Below, piece after piece: positions 24,201-39,200 of a stretch of 64,000 nt of DNA (position 1 is its first letter; the number at the start of each line of letters is the position of its first letter). The DNA comes from Mimachlamys varia. Its lineage: Eukaryota > Mollusca > Bivalvia > Pectinida > Pectinidae. The position numbers and the translations under genes were made by a program. The stretch lies in the NCBI GenBank assembly GCA_947623455.1, contig OX392529.1, positions 7,068,001 to 7,132,000 on the forward strand, given 5' to 3'. The notes beneath the pieces were generated by a model that saw nothing but the letters and a program-made list of their open reading frames with translations, did not search any database and was not told the DNA's origin.

Positions 24201-27200
24201 AAAATACGACCAAAGTTAATGACCGATAGCACTTTTCTTTCCTTTGGATATACAAAAATCAGAGAATACCAAAGCGTCGACAAGACCATATTCCGAACTC
24301 AAAATCGATTAAACTAGAGGCAAAATAGGAACAAAGGAAAGATTTACATGGAGACTCTCGAAAAAGCACAAGATAATAAGACCAGGTGTTCCGGAAGAAT
24401 GAACGTCTTCTGCTTCATGTAAATCTTTATCACCTCCAAGAAAGCATCAATCCTCTAAATAAAAACCGGGTCATCAGTGTCAATAACAACAAGTAAGCAC
24501 ATTAATAAGCAAACTCAGTTTGCGAGAGGATATCATTTTTAACATTTTTAGTTGTAAGGAGTAATACATGTTATATAAATAGTAAGTTTAATTGAAACCC
24601 AAAAGACGACTCTGCAGAAATGTAACACCTCCTTGGAGTATCACCTTTTTAAAAGAAAGTCAGTTTGCAGTTATTTCTTCTGTGTATTAATGTATTGTAT
24701 CTATTCGTATTTGAATAGAAACACTACTTCGTGACAAGTGTTTATGCCTGGTTATTTGTACTAGAACGATTACATACAGTACTGTAATAATGACGTTGCA
24801 TGCACATCGATGTTACATACTAGTATATTTACAGTCTGTTTGGAATTGATAGTATATTGCCTTTACATTTCTACGAATGCCTACTGAACTTTATTTTCCG
24901 ATAAAATCAGTGGATCACGCGCCTATTGGCGCAACGCGCAGTAATACACTCCGATCCGTTACGATTTGAACACGAGGCCGCGTCACTACTTTAATATCCT
25001 GCCGCGTAGTATGTGTTTATTTTAAGAAATAAATAAGAAGCATTTTAATGTTTTTTTAAATACAATAACAGAAACAAAGACATAATGGTTTGTTTATATA
25101 TGAACTTATGTGGAAAAATAACAATAAAAAGAAGTAATCTTTTGGAACTTTTTTGTTTACTTGTTGACTGAAATTTCGCGGGAGTTCGTCACCTCATAAG
25201 GCGGCTGTTTCAACAGTCTACCGAAACCAAACGATACTGTTTGATTTCATCGCAGTAAGTATCATAATATCTGATTAAAGAAATAATTACACGTGGGAAT
25301 ATAAGGTCTGGACAGTAAATATAAGGATTAAAGTTTCTTTCTGGTGGTTTTATCAAAGGATAAAGTTCAGTGGGATATCGATAGTTGTTTCATGGAACGC
25401 TTCGCGTTCCATTCCAACTATCGATATCCTACTGAACTTTATCCTTTGATAAAACCACCAGAAAGAAACTTTAATCCTTAAAGGGTAATACAGCGGTTGT
25501 TGATATGTACTTTACAAATATATTCAATGTAATATATACAAGTAAATGTCTAAAGAAGCAGTATCCCTTTTCATTAGGTTAAAACATATTATGGTAATTT
25601 GTGCAGATATTGTGATTTCGTTTTCCTTGTACTTAAAATAATGCTACCTTTTGGGAGGGCTGGACAGTGTTGGATAGGTGGGTATTCTGTCGATATCCGT
25701 CATTTATTCTCTGGTGTGAGCCTATCAACAAGACAGCACACAGATAAAGCACTAGGACTGTCCATTCCTTCAGCACAGCGTACGCTTTCCTTTCAAGTTG
25801 CAATATCCTCTGACGGCGCCGCTGATCCCTCGTCAACGGATGATAGCAAGGGTTCTCTACGGCAGGCGTACAACTCTCCTCTACCATAGAACAAAATATG
25901 ATTTATTAATATGAAGTAGTATTGTATGTGTAGGGTATATTTTATATATGTGATTTATTAATATGAAGAAGTATTGTATGTGTAGGGTATATTTCATATA
26001 TGTGATTTATTAATATGAAGTAGTATTGTATATGTAGGGTGTATTTTCTATATGTGATTTATTAATATGAAGTAGTGTTGTATGTGTAGGGTATATTTTA
26101 TATATGTGATTTATTAATATGAAGTAGTATTGTATGTGTAGGGTATATTTTATATATGTGATTTATTAATATGAAGTAGTATTGTATGTGTAGGGTATAT
26201 TTTATATATGTGATTTATTAATATGAAGTAGTATTGTATATGCAAGGTATATTTTATATATGTGATTTATTAATATGAAGTAGTATTGTATATGCAGGGT
26301 ATATTTTATATATGTGATTTATTAATATGAAGAAGTATTGTATGTGTAGGGTATATTTTATATATGTGATTTATTAATATGAAGTAGTGTTGTATATGTA
26401 GGGTATATTCTATATATGTGATTTATTAATATGAAGTAGTATTGTATGTGTAGGGTATATTTTATATACGTGATTTATTAATATGAAGTAGTATTGTATG
26501 TGTAGGGTATATTTTATATATGTGATTTATTAATATGAAGTAGTATTGTATATGTAGGGTATATTTTATATATGTGATTTATTAATATGAAGAAGTATTG
26601 TATGTGTAGGGTATATTTTATATATGTGATTTATTAATATGAAGTAGTGTTGTATATGTAGGGTATATTTTATATATGTGATTTATTAATATGAAGTAGT
26701 ATTGTATGTGTAGGGTATATTTTATATATGTGATTTATTAATATGAAGTAGTATTGTATATGTAGGGTATATTTTATATATGTGATTTATTAATATGAAG
26801 TAGTATTGTATATGTAGGGTATATTTTATACATGTGATTTATTAATATGAAGTAGTATTGTATGTGTAGGGTATATTTTATATATGTGATTTATTAATAT
26901 GAAGTAGTATTGTATATGTAGGGTATATTTTATATATGTGTTTTATAACAAACACACAAATATCCACGTTCATACTTTGATTTCTCTGATGAATACAATA
27001 ATAAAAAACAAACGAAAAATCTCTCGATTAGATACAATGGTTATACAAAACTGATAGGCAAAGTGAACCGATATTGAAAACTGAAAACATAATTATTGAT
27101 AACTTTGACTAACGTTGTTCGGAAATATGTTATATGACAGTTTTAGTTAATATTAAACAATATTTGCATTTTACGGGTCACATCGATCGACATATAGTCG

Positions 27201-30200
27201 AACTTCATTATATCGAAGTGGACGGGATCATACGAAAACATGTTACAAGAGTTTAAATGCTAGTGTAAAGCAGGGCCTTGACCGACAAAATTAAACGGGG
27301 TCTTCGAGTTTAACGAGTTCGAAATAACGAGGTTTTACTGAATTATCAAAGTGAGTTAGCGGTCTGTCGTTTTGTTTGCCTATTTGCTATGTCAATTAAG
27401 CCGGAAGGTGTCTTCTCTCGATAGATACGCACCTTGTATCGAGTAAGAGAATGGTAGGGCCGAGGTCAACCCCTTCCCATTATGTCGGGACATAGATGAC
27501 TCAGCTGATGACCTATCTCGTCTCTTTACTTTCATTTTTTCTGATTTTAGGCCTTCTGTAAAATTGTGTTTATTCTTCCAGAAATTGATTCTTGATAGTA
27601 ACATTCTTTCCTAAGGCGTTTACACGTCAGAGTTATATTTGTTATTCAAGGATTTGCTCTGAAAATCGAGATTTTCATGATAGACATCAATTGCTGATAA
27701 ACACACTTATTACACAGGGATTCGAGAGAAGCAGGTTGATGGAAAATATGAGCAAGTTTCATGGTCGCCATCCTGGTTTCATTGAGAAATAGTCTGTCTC
27801 CCTGTGTGATATGAAGATGTTTTTGAGTATACCCATTTCGAGTATGTTTGTTGTGATTGAGAATGATGACCCAGTTCTTACTTTGAAGACTTAACGTTAA
27901 CGTTGATTTGACACTAGCGGGTGTCGTCGATGAGGCATAAGACGCTTACTCTTCCGGAACACCTAGTCTTATTTTCGTCTGCTTTTCAATGGTCTCCGTG
28001 TAAATATTTCCTTTGTTTATATTTGTCAACTGTTTAATCGATTTTTAGTTCGGATATTTTTCTGTATGTTGTTCTTTATGAACTGTTTGGGATTTGTTTT
28101 AAACGACCTGATTTCGGGAGTAAGCGTGATATGTTGATGCCAATTCATTCTACTGGAAGATTTTGTTTTCGGTTTTGTTAAAGTCGAAGTTCCTTATTTT
28201 TCGACATTTTGGGTTTTTTCGCACGAATGCCAAAACTACTCCATATTTTGTACTAATTTGAGTTTTGCATAACAATTATACCGTTTTGTGACATCATTTT
28301 ACAGGAACACAACAGCATCGCTCAGTCAGCTGTCTCTTTGCGAAGACACATGTCGGTTACCACGTACATTAGGAAGTAAAACACGATCTCATGAAATAAG
28401 ATCCAGCATGTTAAACAAATTCGAGTGATGGACTTATTTCCGTTTAACTCTGCTGTTTTACATTACATATGTCCATACGAGTAACACACAAAATTCAAAT
28501 CACAAATTCCGTCGTGTTATACTGAACATGATATGTATTTGGTTATGACTTAGGTTTGTTAGGTTCCAGTACAAAATAATATACAGCAAACATGTAAAAT
28601 CAAATTAAAAATGCTGATATACTTCATAATAAATGCCCTGTCTTCCGAGAGTAAATATAATGCAGTAGTAAGTACAATGTGTATGTGATGTGTAAGTACA
28701 ATGTGCATGTGATGTGTAAGTACAATGTGCATGTGATGTGTAAGTACAATGTGTATGTGATGTGTATGTGATGTGTAAGTACAATGTGTATGTGATGTGT
28801 AAGTACAATGTGCATGTGATGTGTAAGTACCATGTGTATGTGATGTGTAAGTACAATGTGTATGTAATGTGCAAGTACAATGTGTATGTGATGTGTAAGT
28901 ACAATGTGTATGTGATGTGTAAGTACAATGTCTATGTGATGTGTAAGTACAATGTGTATGTGATGTGTAAGTACAATGTGTATGTGATGTGTAAGTACAA
29001 TGTGTATGTGATGTGTAAGTACAATGTGTATGAGATGTGTAAGTACAATGTGTATGAGATGTGTAAGTACAATGTGTATGTGATGTATAAGTACCATGTG
29101 TATGTGATGTGTAAGTACAATGTGTATGTGATGTGTAAGTACAATGTGTATCTGATGTGTAAGTACAATGTGTATGTGATGTGTAAGTACAATGTGTATG
29201 TGATGTGTATGTGATGTGTAAAAACAATGTGTATGTGATGTGTAAGTACAATGTGTATGTGATGTGTAAGTACAATGTGTATGTGATGTGTAAGTACAAT
29301 GTGTATGTGATGTGTATGTGATGTGTAAGTACAATGTGTATGTGATGTGTAAGTACAATGTGTATGTGATGTGTAAGTACAATGTGTATGTGATGTGTAA
29401 GTACAATGTGTATGTGATGTGTAAGTACAATGTGTATGTGATGTGTAAGAACAGTGTGTATGTGATGTGTAAGTACAATGTGTATGTGATGTGTAAGTAC
29501 AATGTGTTTGTGATGTGTAAGTACAATGTGTATGTGATGTGTAAGTACAATGTGTATGTGATGTGTAAGTACAATGTGTATGTGATGTGTAAGTACAATG
29601 TGTATGTGATGTGTAAGTACAATGTGTATGTGATGTGTAAGTACAATGTGTATGTGATGTGTAAGTACAATGTGTATGTGATGTGTAAGTACAATGTGTA
29701 TGAGATGTGTAAGTACAATGTGTATGTGATGTGTAAGTACAATGTGTATGTGATGTGTAAGTACAATGTGTATGTGATGTGCAAGTACAATGAGTATGTG
29801 ATGTGTAAGTACAATGTGTATGTGATGTGTAAGTACAATGTGTATGTGATGTGTAAGTACAATGTGTATGTGATGTGTAAGTACAATGTGTATGTGATGT
29901 GTAAGTACAATGTGTATGTGATGTGTATGTGATGTGTAAGTACCATGTGTATGTGATGTGTAAGTACAATGTGTATCTGATGTGTAAGCACAATGTGTAT
30001 GTGATGTGTAAGTACAATGTGCATGTGATGTGTAAGGACAATGTGTATGTGATGTGTAAGGACAATGTGTATGTGATGTGTAAGTACAATGTGTATGTGA
30101 TGTGTAAGTACAATGTGTATGTGATGTGTAAGTACAATGTGTATGTGATGTGTAAGTACAATGTGTATGTGATGTGTAAGTACAATGTGTATGTGATGTG

Positions 30201-33200
30201 TTAGTACAATGTGTATGTGATGTGTTAGTACAATGTGTATGTGATTTGTAAGTACAATGTGTATGTGATGTGTAAGTACCATGTGCATGTGATGTGTAAG
30301 TACAATGTGTATGTGATGTGTAAGAACAGTGTGTATGTGATGTGTAAAAACAATGTGTATGTGATGTGTAAGTACAATGTGTATGTGATGTGTAAGTACA
30401 ATGTGTATGTGATGTGTAAGTACAATGTGTATGTGATGTGTAAGTACAGTGTGTATGTGATGTGTAAGTACAATGTGTATGTGATGTGTTAGTACAATGT
30501 GTATGTGATGTGTAAGTACAATGTGTATGTGATGTGTAAGTACAATGTGTATGTGATGTGTAAGTACAATGTGTATGTGATGTGTTAGTACAATGTGTAT
30601 GTGATGTGTAAGTACAATGTGTATGTGATGTGTAAGTACAATGTGTATGTGATGTGTAAGAACAGTTTGCCTGTGATGTGTAAGAACAGTGTGTATGTGA
30701 TGTGTTTATTATAAGAACTGAATTTGTGTTTGTACCCATTTTCTATCTCCTTGTCAGTTCTACATTGCATAAACAATTCCTTTGTTTCAGAAAGTTTAAA
30801 AACAATTGCCCTACAATAACAGTTTATCAAACGAAGCCATATTAATTTTTGGTAATTTAAAAAATGCGCATTAAACCTAACATTGCTATATATACTACGT
30901 TACACTGTATTGTGTAGGCTATCCCACAAAACGTGATAAGAGTTGTCCTGATTACCAGCTTCTTCACCTTAAACATGAATCACGGACACAATACTAGCTC
31001 TAACTACCTTAGTTATACATGAAGCAAACTCACCTTTAGTGAAGCATGACGGTAGGGGCGGCAGATTAAACAGTTTCCTGTCGAGTTTACCGGAACAAAA
31101 GGAAACAAATATCATCGCCAGAACAAATGCCTAAAATGAAAACAGGAGACCAAACATATCATTAGAACGTAATCCAGAATCTAGAGTGAAAAAGTGAGCG
31201 AAGGTATTCATGTGATAATGAAATATCATACACATACATAGTTGATGTTTTGTAAATAACAAACCTTTGCTGGTTCCACAAACACAACACCTTCAGTTGT
31301 CCCTAGGAAGAAGGATGCCATCCACTTTAAAGTGATAGTTGATCCCCATTCTAGAGAATACAAAAACGTGAAAAATGAACCCGCTACTATGCTCAGTAGC
31401 AGAACCGAGTACGCTATAAATACAAACCACCATGGTAAATATCCCGAGGAGCGGAAGACATGACCATCGTGTTCAATGTCCAAACGCTTTTCATTACGCA
31501 GCTCGCGATTATTGAAAATATAGATTATGACTATCCCTGGTAGAACCGTTATAAGACTCGACATCAGCCCGATATACAGGTCTTTGTAAGCTATTTCCAA
31601 ACTGCCAAATCTGATCAGGGGCATACTGACATCAGGGGTATCGTAAAACATGGCCGAAGTAACCATGGACAGGAAGAGGAGCGACATAGCACTCCACAGA
31701 CGCTGGATGCGAGTAAACCGACTGTAATGTGGACGAAATAGAAGTGAAAACCACAAGTTGTCGTCAAACAGACGTCTGGAGCCAGCATCAGAGAGATTGT
31801 TGGTTTGGTTGTAGTTTTTGCAAGCTTTCAAAGCTACCCATAACTGTCCTGTGTCCTTCTCCACTGACAACCAACTATTACAGCTCAGAACAGTCCTACA
31901 ATATAGAAACAGTATTTCTCAATCACAGGTTTTCACAGGGAACGTTCATGACGTGAAAGTACAAGTGTGGAGACGTGATACACATGGTGCAATAATAAAT
32001 GGTGCATCCCGAAACGTTTTTGGGATTCATAAATTTAGGAAACATTCAACTGACATACAAATAAAGTACATCATAACGTTACATTTACATTTCAACTACA
32101 TAGACACTAGATACATACATTATAACGTTACATTTACATTTCAACTACATAGACACTAAATACATACATCACAACGTTACATTTACATTTCAACTACATA
32201 GACACTAGATACATACATCACAACGTTACATTTACATTACAACTACATAGACACTAGATACATACATTATAACGTTACATTTACATTTCAACAACATGGA
32301 CACTAGATACATACATTATAACGTTACATTTACATTTAAACTACATAGACACTAGATACATACATTGGACGTTACATTTACATTCCAACTACATAGACAC
32401 TAGATACATACATCAGAACGTTACATTTACATTTCGACTACATAGACACTTGATACATACATTGGACGTTACATTTACATTTCGACTACATAGACACTTG
32501 ATACATACATCAAAACGTTACATTTCGACTACATAGACACTAGATACATACATTGGACGTTACATTTACATTTCAACAACATAGACACTAGATACATACA
32601 TCATAACGTTACATTTACATTTCAACTACATAGACACTAGATACATACATCAGAACGTTACATTTACATTTCAACAACATAGACACTAGATACATACATC
32701 AGAACGTTACATTTACATTACAACTACATAGACACTAGATACATACATCATAACGTTACATTTACATTTCAACTACATAGACACTAGATACATACATCAG
32801 AACGTTACATTTACATTACAACTACATAGACACTAGATACATACATTAAAACGTTACATTTACATTACAACTACATAGACACTAGATACATACATTGGAC
32901 GTTACATTTAAATTACAACTACATATACACTTGATACATACATTATAACGTTACATTTACATTTCAACTACATAGACACTAGATACACACATTGGACGTT
33001 ACATTTACATTTCAACTACATAGACACTAGATACATACATCACAACGTTACATTTACATTTCAACAACATAGACACTAGATACATACATCAGAACGTTAC
33101 ATTTACATTACAACTACATAGACACTAGATACATACATTAAAACGTTACATTTACATTACAACTACATAGACACTAGATACATACATTGGACGTTACATT

Positions 33201-36200
33201 TAAATAACAACTACATATACACTTGATACATACATTATAACGTTACATTTACATTTCAACTACATAGACACTAGATATACACATTGGACGTTACATTTAC
33301 ATTTCAACTACATAGACACTAGATACATACATTGGACGTTACATTTACATTTCAACTACATAGACACTTGATACATACATCACAACGTTACATTTACATT
33401 TCAACTACATAGACACTAGATACATACATCACAACGTTACATTTACATTTCAACTACACAGACACTAGATACATACATTATAACGTTACATTTACATTTC
33501 AACTACATAGACACTAGATACATACATCACAACGTTACATTTACATTACAACTACATAGACACTAGATATATACATCACAACGTTACATTTACATTTCAA
33601 CTACATAGACACTAGATACATACATCACAACGTTACATTTACATTTCAACTACATAGACACTAGATACATACATCAGAACGTTACATTTACATTTCAACT
33701 ACATAGACACTAGATACATACATTATAACGTTACATTTACATTTCAACTACATAGACACTAGATACATACATCAGAACGTTACATTTACATTTCAACTAC
33801 ATATACACTAGACACATACATCACAACGTTACATTTACATTTCAACTACATACACACTAGATACATACATTGGACGTTACATTTACATTACAACTACATA
33901 GACACTAGATACATACATCACAACGTTACATTTACATTACAACAACATAGACACTAGATACATACATTATAACGTTACATTTACATTACAACTACATACA
34001 CACTAGATACATACATTGGACGTTACATTTACATTACAACTACATAGACACTAGATACATACATAAACGTTACATTTACATTACAACTACATAGACACTA
34101 GATACATACATTATGACGTTACATTTACATTACAACTACATAGACACTAGATACATACATTATGACGTTACATTTACATTACAACTACATAGACACTAGA
34201 TACATACATTATAATGTTGCATTTACATTTCAACTACATAGACACTAGATACATACATCACAACGTTACATTTACATTTCAACTACATAGACACTAGATA
34301 CATACATTATAACGTTGCATTTACATTTCAACTACATAGACACTAGATACATACATCACAACGTTACATTTACATTACAACTACATAGACACTAGATACA
34401 TACATCACAACGTTACATTTACATTACAACAACATAGACACTAGATACATACATCACAACGTTACATTTACATTTCAACAACATAGACACTAGATACATA
34501 CATCACAACGTTACATTTACATTTCAACTACATAGACACTAGATACATACATCAGAACGTTACATTTACATTACAACTACATAGACACTAGATACATACA
34601 CCAGAACGTTACATTTACATTACAACTACATAGACACTTGATACATACATCACAACGTTACATTTACATTTCAACAACATAGACACTAGATACATACATT
34701 ATAACGTTACATTTACATTTCAACTACATACTCACTAGATACATACATCACAACGTTACATTTACATTACAACAACATAGACACTAGATACACACATTGG
34801 ACGTTACATTTACATTACAACTACATACACACTAGATACATACATTGGACGTTACATTTACATTACAACTACATAGACACTAGATACATACATTGGACGT
34901 TACATTTATATTACAACTACATACACACTAGATACATACATCACAACGTTCCATTTACATTACAACTACATAGACACTAGATACATACATTATAACGTTA
35001 CATTTACATTACAGCAACATAGACACTAGATACATACATTATAACGTTGCATTTACATTTCAACTACATAGACACTAGATACATACATCACAACGTTACA
35101 TTTACATTACAACTACATAGACACTAGATACATACATCACAACGTTACATTTACCTTTCAACTACATACACACTAGATACATACATTATAACGTTACATT
35201 TACATTACAACAACATAGACACAAGATACATACATCACAACGTTACATTTACATTTCAACTACATAGACACTAGATACATACATTATAACGTTACATTTA
35301 CATTACAACTACATATACACTAGATACATACATCACAACGTTACTTTTACATTACAACTACATAGACACTAGATACATACATCACAACGTTACATTTACA
35401 TTACAACAACATAGACACTAGATACATACATCACAACGTTACATTTACATTTCAACAACATAGACACTAGATACATACATCACAACGTTACATTTACATT
35501 TCAACTACATAGACACTAGATACATACATCACAACGTTACATTTACATTACAACTACATAGACACTAGATACATACACCAGAACGTTACATTTACATTAC
35601 AACAACATAGACACTAGATACATACATTGGACGTTACATTTACATTTCAACAACATAGACACTAGATACATACATTGGACGTTACATTTACATTACAACT
35701 ACATAGACACTAGATACATACATCAGAACGTTACATTTACATTTCAACTACATAGACACTAGATACATACATTATAACGTTACATTTACATTACAACAAC
35801 ATGGACACTAGATACATACATTATAACGTTACATTTACATTTCAACTACATAGACACTAGATACATACATCAGAACGTTACATTTACATTTCAACTACAT
35901 AGACACTAGATACATACATCAGAGCGTTACATTTATATTTCAACTACATAGACACTAGATACATACATCACAACGTTACATTTATATTTCAACTACATAG
36001 ACACTAGATACATACATCACAACGTTAATTTTACATTACAACTACATGGACACTAGATACATACATTATAACGTTACATTTACATTTCAACTACATAGAC
36101 ACTAGATACATATATCAGAACGTTACATTTACATTACAACTACATAGACACTAGATACATACATTATAACGTTACATTTACATTTCAACTACATAGACAC

Positions 36201-39200
36201 TAGATACATACATCAGAACGTTACATTTACATTACAACAACATAGACACTAGATACATACATTATAACGTTACATTTACATTTCAACTACATAGACACTA
36301 GATACATACATCACAACGTTGCATTTACATTTCAACTACATACTCACTAGATACATACATCAGAACGTTACATTTACATTTCAACAACATAGGCACTAGA
36401 TACATACATCAGAACGTTACATTTACATTTCAACAACATAGGTACTAGATACATACATCACAACGTTACATTTACATTCAACTACATAGACACTAGATAC
36501 ATACATCAGAACGTTACATTTACATTTCAACTACATAGACACTAGATACATACATCAGAACGTTACATTTACATTACAACTACATAGACACTAGATACAT
36601 GCATCAGAACGTTACATTTACATTTCAACAACATAGACACTAGATACATACATCACAACGTTACATTTACATTACAACTACATAGACACTAGATACATAC
36701 ATCACAACGTTACATTTACATTTCAACAACATAGACACTAGATACATACATTATAACGTTACACTTACATTTCAACTACTTAGACGCCAGATACATACAC
36801 CAGAACGTTACATTTACCTTTTATGATGAAACTTGGTGGAAAGAATGGTAACGTGACGGCACTCATTATAAGAAACAAAAACGGCACTGTGATTCAAGAT
36901 GACTGCCAAATAAAGGCTTCTGATTGGTCAAAATTTAAAAATTGCCAAACTTAAATGGAATTTGTTATGTGTATGTAATCTGGCAAAACGAAAGCAATAC
37001 CAGTATTCATGTTGTAAAAACTAAAGTAGGAGACACTGCATGGCCTCTGATTGGTCGAAATCCAAACATTGCCCAAGTTCAATGAAATTTTGCAGAACTG
37101 CTTTCATATGGGGACGGGGGCATTTGTGTATCACAACAATTTCTAATTTTTTCACTAATACTTTATCCAATTTATGTTACACACAAATGAATGCCAAAAG
37201 TGTACGACAACCACACCTTTATTAAACAGCTGCTTGCCTCCAATTGACTTGTTGGTGCACAAAGTAACATATTTCTACACTGCTTGAGACGTAAATACAG
37301 GTGTATTCTTTACTTACAGTTTATTAGTCTTGCCTTCTACAACAGTAACTTTGTTCAAGAACCAGGACGGTGACTTTCCTGTATCATCGTGCCAGATCTC
37401 AATAGTTTCAATATGCCCCAAATCCTTTTCTGACGCCAGACAGAAATGGCAGGATGTTCCCCTTCCGAAATTCTGTTCAATCAAGGAAATTAGTAAGCTT
37501 AAAGAGACAATTCAGTACAGTTAGTTTACTTTTACATGGCAAGATACAACATAAACATATACCTCTGAACTCCTAACGAACTATTCACATAGATACAAAA
37601 ACCGATATTTTTCCGTTTGTTTTTATTTTGTAATTAATAATAAGCAAATCCTTTATCGTACAACCAGGACATAGCATGCGTATACCGACATGTGTTTACA
37701 GTCTTCTTTTGACATCGCGAGCAAGCATGTAAATAAAATTGGTTTTGAAACCAAAGTGCATCCTGTCAAATAATATGTATCTGCAGTGGATAAAGTAAGC
37801 ATAAAACACTTATCTCATTACATTTTAAGTACACGATTAACTCCTGAATGTATAGCACTTTCATCGTGACGTCTCTATAGCTAAAATCCTTAATGAGTGT
37901 GATTGTTACGTATAATGATATAAAAGTACCTTGAATGTCATACATTTCTAAAACTTAAAAGGTTTAACGTCTTCTGTTCATCATCGTCAACCGCATTGCA
38001 AATCTAGGTCATATCCAAGTAAGTTTCACGTTCCCAAGGTGAGATCTGGGGAAGCATTCTCAATCACGATAAACACTCATACTAAAGAGCTTATTCTTAA
38101 ACGAATACAGAATACATCTACCACGACAGAATACATCTACCACGACAGAATACATCTACTACGACAGAACACATCTACTACGACAGAATACATCTACTAC
38201 GACAGAATACATCTACCACGACAGAATACATCTACCACGACAGAATACATCTACCATGACAGACCACATCTACCACGACAGAATACATCTACCATGTCAG
38301 AATACATCTACCACGACAGAACACATCTACCCCGACAGAACACATCAGCCACGACAGAATACATCTACCACGACAGAATACAACTACCACGACAGAATAC
38401 ATCTACCACGACAGAATACATCTACCCCGACAGAACACATCAGCCACGACAGAATACATCTACTACGACAGAATACATCTACCACGACAGAATACAACTA
38501 CCTCGACAGAACACATCTACCACGACAGAATACATCTACCACGACAGAACACCTCTACAGTGACAGAATGCATCTACCATGGCAGAATACATCTACCATG
38601 ACAGAATACAACTACCTCGACAGTATACATCTATACCGACAGAACACATCAGCCACGACAGAATACATCTACCATGGCAGAATACATCTACCACGACAGA
38701 ATACATTTACCACGACAGAATACATCTACCACGACAGAATACATCTACCCCGACAGAACACATCAGCCACGACAGAATACATCTACCATGACAGAATACA
38801 TCTACCACGACAGAATACAACTACCTCGACAGAATACATTTATCATGGAAGTATACATCTACCACGACAGAATACATCTACCATGACAGACTATATCTAC
38901 CACGACAGTATACATTTAACATGACAGAATACATCTACCACGACAGTATACATCTACCACGACAGAATACATCTACCATGACAGAATACATCTACCACGA
39001 CAGAATACATCTACCGTGACAGAATACATCTACCACGACAGAATACACCTACCATGCCAGAATACATCTACCACGACAGAATACATCTACCACGACAGAA
39101 TACATCTACCATGACAGAATACATCTACCATGCCAGAATACATCTACCACGACAGAACACATCTACCACGACAGAATACATCTACCACGACAGAATACAT

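Noticed and set aside
28559..30739. Minus-strand frame of 726 codons made of His/Thr/Tyr/Cys repeats
   Set aside because: Follows from a 24-bp unit that keeps all frames open. It shifts frame internally at the short insertions.
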